Made by a program: the position numbers and the translations under genes. 64,000 nt of DNA from Rhodanobacter thiooxydans (GTDB lineage Bacteria > Pseudomonadota > Gammaproteobacteria > Xanthomonadales > Rhodanobacteraceae), in assembly GCF_021545845.1 (NCBI RefSeq), contig NZ_CP088923.1:3348001-3412000 (forward strand). Direction: 5' to 3'. Position 1 is the first letter of the stretch. Each line of letters begins with the position of its first letter. This document shows, piece after piece, positions 18,538 to 27,777 of this stretch. The notes below the pieces were generated by a model that saw only the letters and a program-made list of their open reading frames with translations, ran no database searches and had not been told where the DNA came from.

Positions 18538-19599
18538 TTAGCCCAGATCCCGCGCGAGCCATGGCCCCAGCGCACAACTCACCGGCAGCGGCAGCCGCTT
18601 CCAGGCTTCGATGAAAAGTCGGTACCTGCTGTTGGTGGGGCTGATATTCGGCACCGTCCTGGCGCGCACCAGGTAATAGGCATACGGCAGCGGTTGCGGC
18701 TCGAAACCCCAATGCTTCTTGAAGTGGTAGGAACCGCTGTCCTGCTTGCTGCGGCCGTAGTCGAACAGCCGGGCGCCGCGCTCGGCCGCACGCTGCATCA
18801 CCGCCCAGTACATGAAGTCGTTGGCCGCCAGATCACGGCCACGTGCCACACTGCCGCCGTAATACGGATGCACTTCATCGCGAAAGTAGAAACTCATCAC
18901 CGCGGCCACCGGCTGTCCCTGGTGGGTGACCACGGAAACCTCGCAATCCTCGCCAAACGCCTGCTGCAACCGCGTGTAATAGTGGCGCGACAGCACCGGC
19001 GTACCCAGATTGCGCACGCTCTCGGCGTACACCCGGTAGAACTCGGCAATGCTGCCGTCGTGGCGCACCTGCAAGCCGGCGCCCATGCCCTTGCGCACCA
19101 TGGCGCGCTGCTTGCGCGGGATCGCCTTGAGATTTTCGTCATGGTCCGCGCAGATCGCCTTGCGGAAGCCGACGTACAGATCCTTGACCGGCCAGCCGGG
19201 ATGGCGCAGCTCGCGGTCGCGCAGTTCGAGATAGTCGACGCGCAGCTCGTCGGCGAGCGCGGTCGCGGCTCGGGTGAGCCGTGCCTCGCTGCCCGGGTCG
19301 CCCGCCACCACCCCGCCGTACACGCAGAACGGCATCGAGATCAGTGCGTGGCCAAACAGCCGGCTGCGAATCTCGGCGAGCGGCAGAACGCCGGTGATGA
19401 CTCCGTGCCGTTCCGCGTACAGATAGTGGCAGCGATGGCCGAGCACCTGCTCAAGGATCCCGCGCCAGGCCACCCGGTGGAAAAACGTGGCCCGCGGCGC
19501 ATCCTCGACAAAGTTGTCCCAGCGCCGTTCGTCGCCCCTTTCCAGGCGCCTGACGGTGCAAGGGTCGGCGGAATGACTGGCGTGTGCGTGGTCGAGCAT
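18538..19599 (-). CDS. FemAB-like acyltransferase, XrtA/PEP-CTERM system-associated
   Basis: The 353-residue protein carries the FemAB/GNAT-like fold. CTVRRLERGDERRWDNFVEDAPRATFFHRVAWRGILEQ opens the first domain, and the second ends in NDFMYWAVMQRAAERGARLFDYGRSKQDSGSYHFKKHWGFEP, the hallmark end of exosortase-locus FemAB proteins (TIGR03019). FemAB enzymes transfer aminoacyl groups from tRNA, so this one may aminoacylate the polymer; that is an inference. The start at 19599 has a purine-rich GGGATG upstream, 11 nt after the deacetylase stop. Confidence 0.92.
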   Translation of the reverse strand: MLDHAHASHSADPCTVRRLERGDERRWDNFVEDAPRATFFHRVAWRGILEQVLGHRCHYLYAERHGVITGVLPLAEIRSRLFGHALISMPFCVYGGVVAGDPGSEARLTRAATALADELRVDYLELRDRELRHPGWPVKDLYVGFRKAICADHDENLKAIPRKQRAMVRKGMGAGLQVRHDGSIAEFYRVYAESVRNLGTPVLSRHYYTRLQQAFGEDCEVSVVTHQGQPVAAVMSFYFRDEVHPYYGGSVARGRDLAANDFMYWAVMQRAAERGARLFDYGRSKQDSGSYHFKKHWGFEPQPLPYAYYLVRARTVPNISPTNSRYRLFIEAWKRLPLPVSCALGPWLARDLG

Positions 19600-19610
19600 C
19601 TCGCATCCCC

Positions 19611-20522
19611 TCAGTGCGCGCCGAGTTCGACGGCCTGCAGCGCCACCACCGGATAATCGGCGGACGCGCGGGCGAGAAACACCCGGTCCATGCGGTCGAA
19701 ACGGAAATCGCGCACGAGCCGCTCAAGCCGGGGCGCCGTGCGGGGCAGGTTCAAATAGTGGCGCACCCGGTTCCTGAGCGTCACGCCGGGCACCCGTGGC
19801 TGCTGCGCATCCACTTCCCATGGATGAAAATAGAACACTCCGGAGCGCCGCTCGCGCCGGTTGACGCGCTGCAGGCCGCGCCTGAACAGCGCATACGGCA
19901 ACAAGCGGAAATAACCGCCACCGCCGCACGGCCAGTTGCGCCCGCACAGCCGCACCGTCGTCACCGGAATTTCGAGCAAGCCGGAGCGCTTCGTAAAAAA
20001 TGGAAATCTCGGTGCCGCGGGCATGCCGTACAAGTCGTGATGGATCGGCACGATGCTGGAACTGTAGCGGTACCCGGCGTCGCGCAATTCCTCGTGGGCC
20101 CACAACGTGGTGGGTCCGATGGAATAACTGGGTGCCCGGTAGCCATACACGGCGGTACCGGTGGTGTCCTCCAGCAGGAGTTTCGTGCGCGTGATGCTGT
20201 CGCGAAACTCCGCCCGGCTCAGATTCGTCAAGCGCTCGTGGCCGAACCCGTGGCTTGCGATCTCATGGCCGGCGGCGCTGATGTCGCGCACCAGCGCGGG
20301 GAAGCGCTCCGCCACCCAGCCCAGCACGAAGAAGGTGGCGTGCACGCCGTGCCGCTCGAAAAGCTCCAGCACGCGCCGGGTATTGCCGTCGACGCGGACG
20401 GGCCAGCGCGGCCAATCCTCGCGCCGGATGCACTGCTCGAAGGCCGCCACCTGGAAATAGTCCTCCACATCCACCGTCATGGCGTTGGTGACGGGCTCGA
20501 GCTGTGGCCGCGCCGTGCTCAT
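19611..20522 (-). CDS. XrtA/PEP-CTERM locus polysaccharide deacetylase
   Basis: The 303-residue NodB-homology (CE4) protein carries the catalytic DVEDYF (about residues 18-23; Asp base and metal ligand) and the metal-binding SHGFGHERL (two His). The later motifs are GYRAPSYSIG and a terminal FYFHPWEVD. It matches the deacetylase of exosortase-A loci (TIGR03006). The expected role is removal of N- or O-acetyl groups from the nascent glycan. There is no signal peptide, as is usual for this family. Its start overlaps the ATPase stop (ATGA), and an internal MTVDVEDY start is possible. Confidence 0.93.
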   Translation of the reverse strand: MSTARPQLEPVTNAMTVDVEDYFQVAAFEQCIRREDWPRWPVRVDGNTRRVLELFERHGVHATFFVLGWVAERFPALVRDISAAGHEIASHGFGHERLTNLSRAEFRDSITRTKLLLEDTTGTAVYGYRAPSYSIGPTTLWAHEELRDAGYRYSSSIVPIHHDLYGMPAAPRFPFFTKRSGLLEIPVTTVRLCGRNWPCGGGGYFRLLPYALFRRGLQRVNRRERRSGVFYFHPWEVDAQQPRVPGVTLRNRVRHYLNLPRTAPRLERLVRDFRFDRMDRVFLARASADYPVVALQAVELGAH

Positions 20523-21586
20523 GGGTCTTCCTGGCCTGAACCCGGGTACCGCGCGTCGGCGATCGCCGCCTCGTGCACGACCGGTGCCAGCGGCGACGCG
20601 GCCAGCAGCAGCACCTCCCGGCGTCGAACCTCTTCACGCAGCAACTGCAACATGACCCTGTTGCGTTCGAGGTCCAGCGAGGCAAGTACGCTTTCCGGAT
20701 CCGATGGCACGACGGCACGCGTCAGATCCAGCTCCTCGGGCACCGCGGACGCTTCCAGCGTCGCCGGCACGCCGGCCATTTCCTCATGGATCTCATCGAG
20801 CACAATGGCGAGTTCCGTCTGGTCCAGGCTGTGCAGTTCCTCCAGATAACCGTGCAGCAGCAGACGGTCCATGACGAGATTGATCTTGCGGGGGATCCCG
20901 CCACTGGCCAGGTAAACCCCGGTAAAAACGTCGGGCGCCAGTTCCGGGTCGTCGTTCCAGCCGACGGCATGCAGGCGGTGCAGGACGTACGCGCGGCTTT
21001 CCTCCTCGCTCATGGGATCAAGCCGGTGGGAGGCAATGATGCGCTGGCGCAACTGTTCCATGTGGTTGCTGACGATGATGCGCCGCAATTCGGTCTGGCC
21101 GACCAGGAATACCTGCAGCAGCGCACGGCCCCTGAACTCGAAGTTGGACAGGATGCGCAGCATCTCGAGTGCCGCCGGGGTAAGCGTCTGCGCTTCGTCC
21201 ACCACCAGCAGGGCATGCGTCTGACGGGCGTGCAGCGATATCAGGTGCCGCTTCACATCCTGCAGCAGAGCTTCCTTGCCGCGCCCCTCAAAAGGCAGGG
21301 CAAGCGCCGCGGCCACGGCCGGCAAGATGTCGTCGCCATCGAGGTTGGCTGAGGCAATGCTGGCCACGGCAAGGTTGCGATGTGCGAGTTCCTCGAACAG
21401 CTTCTGGATGAGCAGCGTCTTGCCGGTTCCGACTGCACCGGTGATGACCACGAAGCCTTCACCCTGCTCGAAACCGTAGAGCAGATACGCCATGGCGCGC
21501 TTGTGACCCTTGCTGGGGAACAGCATTCCCGCATCCGGGGTCAACTGGAAAGGCTTGCCACGCAGTTTGTAAAACGCCTGATACAT
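20519..21586 (-). CDS. XrtA/PEP-CTERM system AAA ATPase (ExeA/GspA-like)
   Basis: The 355-residue protein starts MYQAFYKLRGKPFQLTPDAGMLFPSKGHKRAMAYLLYGFEQGEGFVVITG, typical of the TIGR03015 ATPases. It carries Walker A GAVGTGKT, Walker B ALLVVDEAQ, and an arginine-rich sensor region (LRQRIIASHRLDPMSEEESRAYVLHRL). The start at 21586 lies 7 nt after the outer-membrane protein stop and replaces a longer non-homologous upstream extension. Probably energises or regulates assembly of the export machinery; the precise partner is unknown. Confidence 0.92.
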   Translation of the reverse strand: MYQAFYKLRGKPFQLTPDAGMLFPSKGHKRAMAYLLYGFEQGEGFVVITGAVGTGKTLLIQKLFEELAHRNLAVASIASANLDGDDILPAVAAALALPFEGRGKEALLQDVKRHLISLHARQTHALLVVDEAQTLTPAALEMLRILSNFEFRGRALLQVFLVGQTELRRIIVSNHMEQLRQRIIASHRLDPMSEEESRAYVLHRLHAVGWNDDPELAPDVFTGVYLASGGIPRKINLVMDRLLLHGYLEELHSLDQTELAIVLDEIHEEMAGVPATLEASAVPEELDLTRAVVPSDPESVLASLDLERNRVMLQLLREEVRRREVLLLAASPLAPVVHEAAIADARYPGSGQEDP

Positions 21587-21593
21587 GCCGTTC

Positions 21594-23132
21594 TCAGAAC
21601 AGATGGGTGAACTGCAGGAAAACCACGTTCGCGCGGTATCCGTGCGCGTCGGGCGACACGGCATGCACATGGCGGGAATAGCGGCGCAGCCGCAGGCTGG
21701 CGAAGTTCTTCGGATCGAGCTGGTGCACGAGATCCAGTTGCGCGTACTGGCTGTAGTTGGTTTGCCCGTCCCGGTAGCGGTAACGCTGCCAGACATATGT
21801 CGGGGTCAACGTGGTCAATGGCCCGATATTGAACAGCCAGGCGACATCCGCATTGGTCACTCTCTCCCGACCGCTGTTCAGGAGAAAATAGTTGCGCCGC
21901 TCGTCGTACAACGTGACCCTCAAGACGCCTTTGGGCATCTCGTAGGCCGCCGATGCGGTGGCGCGCTTCATGAGGTAAACCCGCTGCTCCCTGAGCGAAG
22001 GAATCACCGGGAGTCCGAGTGACGGGATGGTGTCCGTTCCCTGTCCCAGCAACTGCTGATTGAGATCGGTGGGTCGCTCCACATAACTTGCGACCGTCGT
22101 CAGCAAGGCGGCTGTGCGCGTCCAGGACAACTGGTAGCTGCGACCATAGAACCGGTGCCCGACCAGCACCTTGAAATCATTCAGCGTATTCGACCACTCG
22201 GCGCCGGCGTCCCAGAAGCTCGCGCCCAGCCTGTTCACCGTGCCGTCGGCGAGGAATTTGTTCTCCCTGCCGACATCGGCCAGCAAGCTCACATTGTCAC
22301 GGACCTGCACCGCGCCGCCCAACCTGGCGGTCGAAAAGCGCGAGCTGCGGCCGGAATCAAACTCGATGCGCTGGTCGACATAGCCAAGGTTCCAAGTCCA
22401 CTTTTGGTCCTTCGGGCTTACGAGGTTGAACTGCACCGCGTTGCTGGTGATGTCGGACGTGCCGATCAACAGATCGTTGCTTTGCGCGGGAATGCCTCTG
22501 GTGTTGTACAGCACGCGCCCGTAGCTGTAGCGCAGCATCGCGCTGCCCACGTTGCCAAGCTCCTGGATCCAGTACGGGCTGAGCGTGCCCCGCCCGACAT
22601 TGGCGCGGTTGTTGTCCAGGAAAAACGTACCGGAGCCGGCCGGCAATTCATTGTTGACGACCTCGCGTCCGTATAACGCGCTGCCGTCGAGGAAGAAATG
22701 CTGCGGAAGAAGGGTGAGCGTGCCGTGAGTGTCGAGATTCTGCGCCAACTGGTTGTGGCGCGATTGCCCCTCGTACAGATACCCCGTGAGCGTGTAGTCA
22801 AACACGCCGGAGAACCGCGGCCCGCTGAAGGCGGACTTGATGAACGGCTGGATCTCGGTGATCCAGCCGGTCTGTTTCGGTTTGCCGCTGGGCGCCAGCA
22901 TGAGGTTATCGGTGTACAGCTCACCGAGCGTGACGCCCACGACCACGCCCGGGGAATCGACGCTCGGCTGCGGGATGATGCCCGGCGGCAGATTCTCGGA
23001 ACTCCCGGCAAATCCGCCGACCGAGTTCTGCGCAGGCGGCATGGAGGGGTCCACGCTCTGGGCTGCAGCTCCTGTCAGCCAGCCGCCCAGGGCAATCGAC
23101 GACAGGACAATCGACGCCGACCGAACGCGCAT
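21594..23132 (-). CDS. TIGR03016-type outer-membrane beta-barrel protein of the XrtA system
   Basis: The 512-residue protein has a cleavable signal peptide (MRVRSASIVLSSIALGGWLTGAAAQ, cleavage after AAA-Q or nearby). Alternating amphipathic strands typical of a beta-barrel follow, with a C-terminus ending in Phe (FLQFTHLF), the BAM-recognised signature. Position and size match the PEP-CTERM system-associated outer-membrane protein that replaces BcsC/AlgE-type porins in these loci. Likely forms or supports the outer-membrane exit path of the polysaccharide. It starts directly after the kinase stop, with no intervening base. Confidence 0.88.
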   Translation of the reverse strand: MRVRSASIVLSSIALGGWLTGAAAQSVDPSMPPAQNSVGGFAGSSENLPPGIIPQPSVDSPGVVVGVTLGELYTDNLMLAPSGKPKQTGWITEIQPFIKSAFSGPRFSGVFDYTLTGYLYEGQSRHNQLAQNLDTHGTLTLLPQHFFLDGSALYGREVVNNELPAGSGTFFLDNNRANVGRGTLSPYWIQELGNVGSAMLRYSYGRVLYNTRGIPAQSNDLLIGTSDITSNAVQFNLVSPKDQKWTWNLGYVDQRIEFDSGRSSRFSTARLGGAVQVRDNVSLLADVGRENKFLADGTVNRLGASFWDAGAEWSNTLNDFKVLVGHRFYGRSYQLSWTRTAALLTTVASYVERPTDLNQQLLGQGTDTIPSLGLPVIPSLREQRVYLMKRATASAAYEMPKGVLRVTLYDERRNYFLLNSGRERVTNADVAWLFNIGPLTTLTPTYVWQRYRYRDGQTNYSQYAQLDLVHQLDPKNFASLRLRRYSRHVHAVSPDAHGYRANVVFLQFTHLF

Positions 23133-24044
23133 CTAGGCTTCCCCGGCCAGGTGGACCCGGGGATACAGGCCATAGTAGGTGTTGTAGTAGTTCTCGCTTG
23201 CCGGCAGGCAGCTCATGTTGAGAACCAGGCCGACATATTGCGAGTCGCTCAAACTTTGCAGCGCCGAATCGACCGCATGCTGACCCGTGCAGCCCGCGGC
23301 TACCACCATGACCACCTGGCCCATGTGGGAAGCCAGCACCTGCGACTCCGGAGTCGCCAGCAGGGGCGAGGAGTCGAACACCACCAGACGACGCAGGTGT
23401 CGACCGCCAAGTTCTTCAAGCACGTGCTCCATGCGCAGGCTGCCGAACAACTCGGTAGTCAGCGGATGGCGCCGCCCCACCGGCACCACCAGCAGATTCG
23501 GTACATCGGTTCGCACGATGACCTCGGCGGGCTGGCGCCGTTCGTCCACCAGCACGTCCATCAGCCCCGGGTGCCCCTCGAGCCCCAAAGCGCGGGTGAT
23601 ATGGGATTTCGGTATATCGCCGTCCACCAGCAACACGTCGAAATCCATCTCGTGCGCCAGGCTCAGGGCCAGATTCATTGCGGTGAAGGACTTGCCTTCG
23701 CCAGGCACCGCGCTGGTCACCACGATGCGCCCTGCGTGCGGCAACACCTTGGCGCCTTTTCCGATGGCATTGTCCATCAACGGCTGCTTGATGCGACGCA
23801 GCTCATCGGCGAGCCGATCGTTCGCCTCGTCGCCAGCAGGGAGCAGGCCGGCGCGTTCCAGGGCCATCGGATCCACGTGCCAGGCCGGCGCAGTTTCCGT
23901 GGTTTGGTCCACAGTCCGCGCCTTGCCGGACAAACGCTCGATCGTCGGCACCGAACGCGCTGGTGTCGCCTCGACAGCCGCCGATACCGGCGGTTCGGGC
24001 TGCAGGTTCTTGAGCTTCTCGACTGCTTTCTCGACGATGCTCAT
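23133..24044 (-). CDS. XrtA-associated tyrosine autokinase (BY-kinase/CpsD type)
   Basis: This 303-residue cytoplasmic ATPase has Walker A SAVPGEGKS (about residues 111-119), Walker A' VLLVDGDIPKSHITRALGL and Walker B LVVFDSSPLL. The C-terminus carries the tyrosine cluster ENYYNTYYGLYP, the usual autophosphorylation site of BY-kinases. It partners the chain-length determinant encoded just upstream, whose stop its ATG overlaps (ATGA). The usual role is controlling polymer length by phosphorylation cycles. An N-terminal coiled/variable segment (1-60) links it to the membrane protein. Confidence 0.93.
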   Translation of the reverse strand: MSIVEKAVEKLKNLQPEPPVSAAVEATPARSVPTIERLSGKARTVDQTTETAPAWHVDPMALERAGLLPAGDEANDRLADELRRIKQPLMDNAIGKGAKVLPHAGRIVVTSAVPGEGKSFTAMNLALSLAHEMDFDVLLVDGDIPKSHITRALGLEGHPGLMDVLVDERRQPAEVIVRTDVPNLLVVPVGRRHPLTTELFGSLRMEHVLEELGGRHLRRLVVFDSSPLLATPESQVLASHMGQVVMVVAAGCTGQHAVDSALQSLSDSQYVGLVLNMSCLPASENYYNTYYGLYPRVHLAGEA

Positions 24045-25630
24045 GCGGCCCCCACCATGAAGAAATGCTGCACCAGCCGGGCAAGTTGTCCGTCAAAGGC
24101 GAACCCCAGCATCAACACCATGACCAGCAGACCAGCCCCCGTGCAAAACCCGGCCACTTCGCGGCGCTGATTCCGACGCCGCGATGGCGACGTGATCAGA
24201 CTGAGCCCGCCGAGCACGGGATAATTGCCGGACTCCCGCAAACTCTTGAGACTCACGAACACCGGATTCATCTTGTGCAGGAAGTACGCAAACCCGCTGC
24301 CGACAGCCAGCGCCAGCGCGAGCACCAGCAATAGCAGCAGCCCGCGTTTCGGGCTCACCGGCCGCAGCGGAACGACCGGTGGATTGATGACGCGGAACTT
24401 CAGGTTGTTGCCGCTCTGCGTTGCATCCTGAGACAGCTCGGCCGTGTTCAGGCGCTCCACCAATTGGTCGTACTGCTTTTTGGTAACGTCGTAATTGCGC
24501 ATCAGCCGTTGCAAGGTCGCCTGCACGTCGGAGATCTTGTCCACACTGCCCTTGAGGTCGGCAATCTGCCGCTTCTGCAGCGCGATCTGCGTGGCCAGCG
24601 CCTGGACGCTGACCTGGGTGGAATACATGGATTTCTGCATTTCCTGGTACACGGGATTGTCCGAGACCACGCCCAGCATCGGGCTCGCGGGCGCACTCTT
24701 CCGCAGCGCATCGCGCCGCGCCTGCAGTTGCGCGATCATGCGCCGGGTGGAAACCACGTCGGGGTATTCGTCCGTATAACTCAGCAACAGCTGGTTGAGC
24801 TGCTGCTGGTAGGTCGCAATCTGCTTGTCGACATCCTGGGTGCGCGGGTCGGCTCCCAGCGAGGTCGAGCCGCTGCTCGCCAGCGCACGCATCTGCTGCT
24901 GGGTGGTCGCGCGACTGGCGACGGTCGTATCGTATTGGCCTTGCAGGTTCTGCAACTGGGTCTCGGCCGCCTGCAGGCGCGCGGAGTAACTGCTGCCACC
25001 CTGGTCCGGTACATAGCCGACATTGGCCTTCTGGAAATCCGCGAGCTTCTGCTCCGCCTCGTTCAGCCGGTTGCTGTAGGCCTGGACCTGTTGCTGCAGA
25101 AAATTCTGCGCCGTCTCGGTGGAGACGGTATTTGCACCCAGCGTCTCGTTCATCAGGATCTGCAGGAACGCCTGCACCACTTTCTGCGCCATCCGACGGT
25201 CGGGATCGGCATAGCTGATGTCATAGAGGTCCTTGGGTCCGGCACCCTTCACCGTGACGGCAGCACCCAGCTTGAGCAGCAACTCGTCCTTGTCCGCCGG
25301 GGTCGTGGCGCGCAGGGACAACCCGGTCTTGTCCGCCACGGCCTCGAGATTGGGGCGCGAAAGCAAGGTCTGGGTCATGATCAGGAGGCGGCCCCCCACA
25401 TCCGGCTGCACCGCAACCCCGCGCAGCAGCGGATTCGTCAGCGCCTCGGTGTCGGCATACACCTGGGCATTGGCCGCGTACTTGTTCGGCAGGCTGAACA
25501 CCAGCACCGCGCCGACGATCGCCACGCACCACGCGACGATCAGCGCATGCCAGCGGTAGCGCCAGCTGGTGCGCGCCTCCAGCAGCACGTGCTGAAACAG
25601 CTCACGCAAATCGAACGATTGCTTCTGCAT
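24041..25630 (-). CDS. XrtA system polysaccharide chain-length determinant (Wzz/PCP family)
   Basis: The 529-residue inner-membrane protein has TM1 about residues 30-50 (ALIVAWCVAIVGAVLVFSL). A long periplasmic region holds coiled-coil segments (NRLNEAEQKLADFQKANVGYVPDQ; 130-400). TM2 near 425-445 is preceded by the PCP motif NPPVVPLRPVSPKR, and a third hydrophobic helix lies near the C-terminus. Matches the TIGR03007 PCP family. The start MQKQSFD (25630) was chosen for the AAGGTGA Shine-Dalgarno just upstream. It works with the following tyrosine kinase. Confidence 0.93.
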   Translation of the reverse strand: MQKQSFDLRELFQHVLLEARTSWRYRWHALIVAWCVAIVGAVLVFSLPNKYAANAQVYADTEALTNPLLRGVAVQPDVGGRLLIMTQTLLSRPNLEAVADKTGLSLRATTPADKDELLLKLGAAVTVKGAGPKDLYDISYADPDRRMAQKVVQAFLQILMNETLGANTVSTETAQNFLQQQVQAYSNRLNEAEQKLADFQKANVGYVPDQGGSSYSARLQAAETQLQNLQGQYDTTVASRATTQQQMRALASSGSTSLGADPRTQDVDKQIATYQQQLNQLLLSYTDEYPDVVSTRRMIAQLQARRDALRKSAPASPMLGVVSDNPVYQEMQKSMYSTQVSVQALATQIALQKRQIADLKGSVDKISDVQATLQRLMRNYDVTKKQYDQLVERLNTAELSQDATQSGNNLKFRVINPPVVPLRPVSPKRGLLLLLVLALALAVGSGFAYFLHKMNPVFVSLKSLRESGNYPVLGGLSLITSPSRRRNQRREVAGFCTGAGLLVMVLMLGFAFDGQLARLVQHFFMVGAA

Positions 25631-25683
25631 CACTTCACCTTCCCGATGTCGTTGACGGTTGCCATGCACTTGCACGCGTCGCG

Positions 25684-26307
25684 TCAGAGCAGTGACTGCG
25701 GAATGATCAGGATGTCGCCGGGCTGCATGACCATGTTGTATTTGATCGTGCCGTTCATCAGGTCGCCGAGCCGCACCGGAATGGTCTGCTCGCTGCCGTC
25801 GGGCAGCCGACGCGCGACCTTCGCACCGTTGCCCGCCGCAAACTTGGTGAGGCCGCCGACTTCGATCATCACGTCGAGCAGGGTCATTCCGCTGCGGTAA
25901 GGCACCGCCTTGGGCATCATCGCCTGCCCGACCACGCGCACCTGCTGGCTATAGGCGCCGACGAAGCTCTTGACGATTACGGTCACCAGCGGCGAACGGA
26001 CGTAGCGGCCCAACGCGCCCTCCAGGTCGCTCGCCAGTTTGTCCGGGGTTTCGCCGGCCGCCATGATGGATTGCACCAGCGGGATCGAGATGCGCCCGTC
26101 GGGACGCACTGGCACGGTGGTGGACAGGCTGGGGTTGTCGCGCACGAAGATCTCCAGCGTATCGCCAGGCCCGATGATGTAGCGCTCTACCGGCGGCGTC
26201 GCCGCGGCCGGGCCATCGACGATCGGTGCGCTGCTGCAGCCGCCAAGCAGCAGCAAGCCCGCTGCCATCACCAGCCAGAAAAAGCCGTTTCCCGGGTGCG
26301 GTTTCAT
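25684..26307 (-). CDS. XrtA/PEP-CTERM system exopolysaccharide export lipoprotein (Wza-like)
   Basis: The 207-residue protein has a lipoprotein signal (VMAAGLLLLGGC, lipobox Cys about residue 24). A polysaccharide-export domain (YIIGPGDTLEIFVRDNPSLSTTVPVRPDGRISIPLV) follows, then a SLBB domain (VRVVGQAMMPKAVPYRSGMTLLDVMIEVGGLT). It is the outer-membrane auxiliary (OPX) component that completes the channel with the chain-length protein. It is shorter than Wza (no C-terminal helix), so the barrel is presumably supplied by the TIGR03016-type protein. Start MKPHPG at 26307 has an AGGGGG-type RBS, 28 nt after the upstream gene. Confidence 0.93.
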   Translation of the reverse strand: MKPHPGNGFFWLVMAAGLLLLGGCSSAPIVDGPAAATPPVERYIIGPGDTLEIFVRDNPSLSTTVPVRPDGRISIPLVQSIMAAGETPDKLASDLEGALGRYVRSPLVTVIVKSFVGAYSQQVRVVGQAMMPKAVPYRSGMTLLDVMIEVGGLTKFAAGNGAKVARRLPDGSEQTIPVRLGDLMNGTIKYNMVMQPGDILIIPQSLL

Positions 26308-26335
26308 CCCTTGTCCCCCTCTGTGTCCGTTGATT

Positions 26336-27736
26336 TCAGCGCGCGCCACGCCCGAACAGCACCACTTCCACGGTCTGGGCCAGGATGGTCAGATCAAACA
26401 CGAGGTTGTGGTTTTTCACGTAGAACAGGTCGAAATTCAGCTTCTGCTCGGCGTCCTCCAGGGAGGAACCGTACGGGTAGCGCAGCTGGGCCCAGCCGGT
26501 CAGCCCCGGCTTCACGCAATGGCGCAAGCGGTAATAGCGGATGCGGGTGTTGAAATCGGCCACGAACTGCGGCCGCTCGGGGCGCGGGCCAATGATGCTC
26601 ATGTCGCCGCACAGCACGTTCCAGAGCTGCGGCAACTCGTCCAGCCGGGCGTTGCGGATGAAATGCCCGACCCGGGTCACCCGGCCGTCGTTCTTGCTGG
26701 CCCAGCGGGCCACCCCGTCGCGCTCGGCGTCGATGCCCATGCTGCGGAACTTGATCACCGAGAACAGCTCGCCGTTCTCGCCCACCCGTTCCTGGTGGTA
26801 CAGGATCGGGGCACCGCGGCCCGACTCCAGCCGGATGGCCAGGGCCGTCAACAGCATGAACGGCCACGCCACCAGCAGCACCAGCGTGGCGACGGCCACG
26901 TCGAAGGCCCGCTTGATCGAGCGCCGCACCGGAGAGCTGTTGAAGCCGTCCGAAAATATCAGCCACGAGGGGTTGGTGAGATCCATCTTGATCCTGCCGG
27001 CCTCGCGCTCGAAGAACTCGGTGAGCTCGGTCACTGCCATGCCGCGCTGCTTGCACTCCAGCAACGCGTCCACCGGCAAGGTGCCGCGACGATCGTCCGG
27101 CCCCACCACGATTTCGTCCACGCCGCGCCGGGCCGCCCATTCGTACAAGGCCCCGTCGGGATGCAGCAGCAAGGGCGCGGAGACGGATATCGGATCATCC
27201 CCAACCGGCACGTAGCCCAGGACCTTGAATCCGCGTTGGTCGGTCCTGCGGCGCATCTTGTGGCTCACCTCGGCGGCGCGCTCGCCGGCGCCGAACATCA
27301 CCACGCGACGCTTGAACAGGTCGGCGTCCACGAAACCCAGGAACACCACCCGCCACAACGCCACGACCAAGTAGCCCACGACCAGCGCGATGCCCAGGAC
27401 TCCGCGGCCCAGGTAAGCCGCAGGAACCGCGTAATACAACACGGTAAGCGCGATCCAGCCCAGCGCGAAGGCGATGCCTTGCCGACTGAGCCGGCCGAGC
27501 CAGCCCGCCCGCAGATGGACCTGGTACAACCCCAGCGCCTCCATGGAGACAATCAGCATCATCGCCACCAGCAGCCCACGCCAATGCAGCGCTTCGCTGA
27601 ACGCAACCTGGGTGTTGACATCACCCAGGTAACGCAGCACCACCGCGCCGTAGACACTCGCCACCAGCAACACAAACTCGACCGATGCCAGCAGCAACTG
27701 CCAGTGCAACGCACGGAACCGGATTAGCCCGTACAT
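26336..27736 (-). CDS. Polyprenyl-phosphate sugar phosphotransferase, XrtA type (TIGR03013)
   Basis: The 466-residue priming enzyme has four to five N-terminal TM helices (10-140), a NAD-like cofactor-fold middle domain (RRVVMFGAGERAAEVSHKM), a reentrant helix (FDVAVATLVLLVAWPFMLLTALAI), and a bacterial sugar-transferase domain. Catalytic-type motifs are LYHQERVGENGELFSVIKFRSM, the Asp-Glu pair in RLDELPQLWNVLCGDMSIIGPRPE, and KPGLTGWAQLRYPYG. It transfers a sugar-1-phosphate to undecaprenyl phosphate to start the repeat unit. This first gene of the operon starts at 27736 with a strong GGGGAGG RBS. Confidence 0.94.
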   Translation of the reverse strand: MYGLIRFRALHWQLLLASVEFVLLVASVYGAVVLRYLGDVNTQVAFSEALHWRGLLVAMMLIVSMEALGLYQVHLRAGWLGRLSRQGIAFALGWIALTVLYYAVPAAYLGRGVLGIALVVGYLVVALWRVVFLGFVDADLFKRRVVMFGAGERAAEVSHKMRRRTDQRGFKVLGYVPVGDDPISVSAPLLLHPDGALYEWAARRGVDEIVVGPDDRRGTLPVDALLECKQRGMAVTELTEFFEREAGRIKMDLTNPSWLIFSDGFNSSPVRRSIKRAFDVAVATLVLLVAWPFMLLTALAIRLESGRGAPILYHQERVGENGELFSVIKFRSMGIDAERDGVARWASKNDGRVTRVGHFIRNARLDELPQLWNVLCGDMSIIGPRPERPQFVADFNTRIRYYRLRHCVKPGLTGWAQLRYPYGSSLEDAEQKLNFDLFYVKNHNLVFDLTILAQTVEVVLFGRGAR

Positions 27737-27777
27737 GTTTGCGCCTCCCCCACATTCCCCGTCGCAACTATGCTTCT

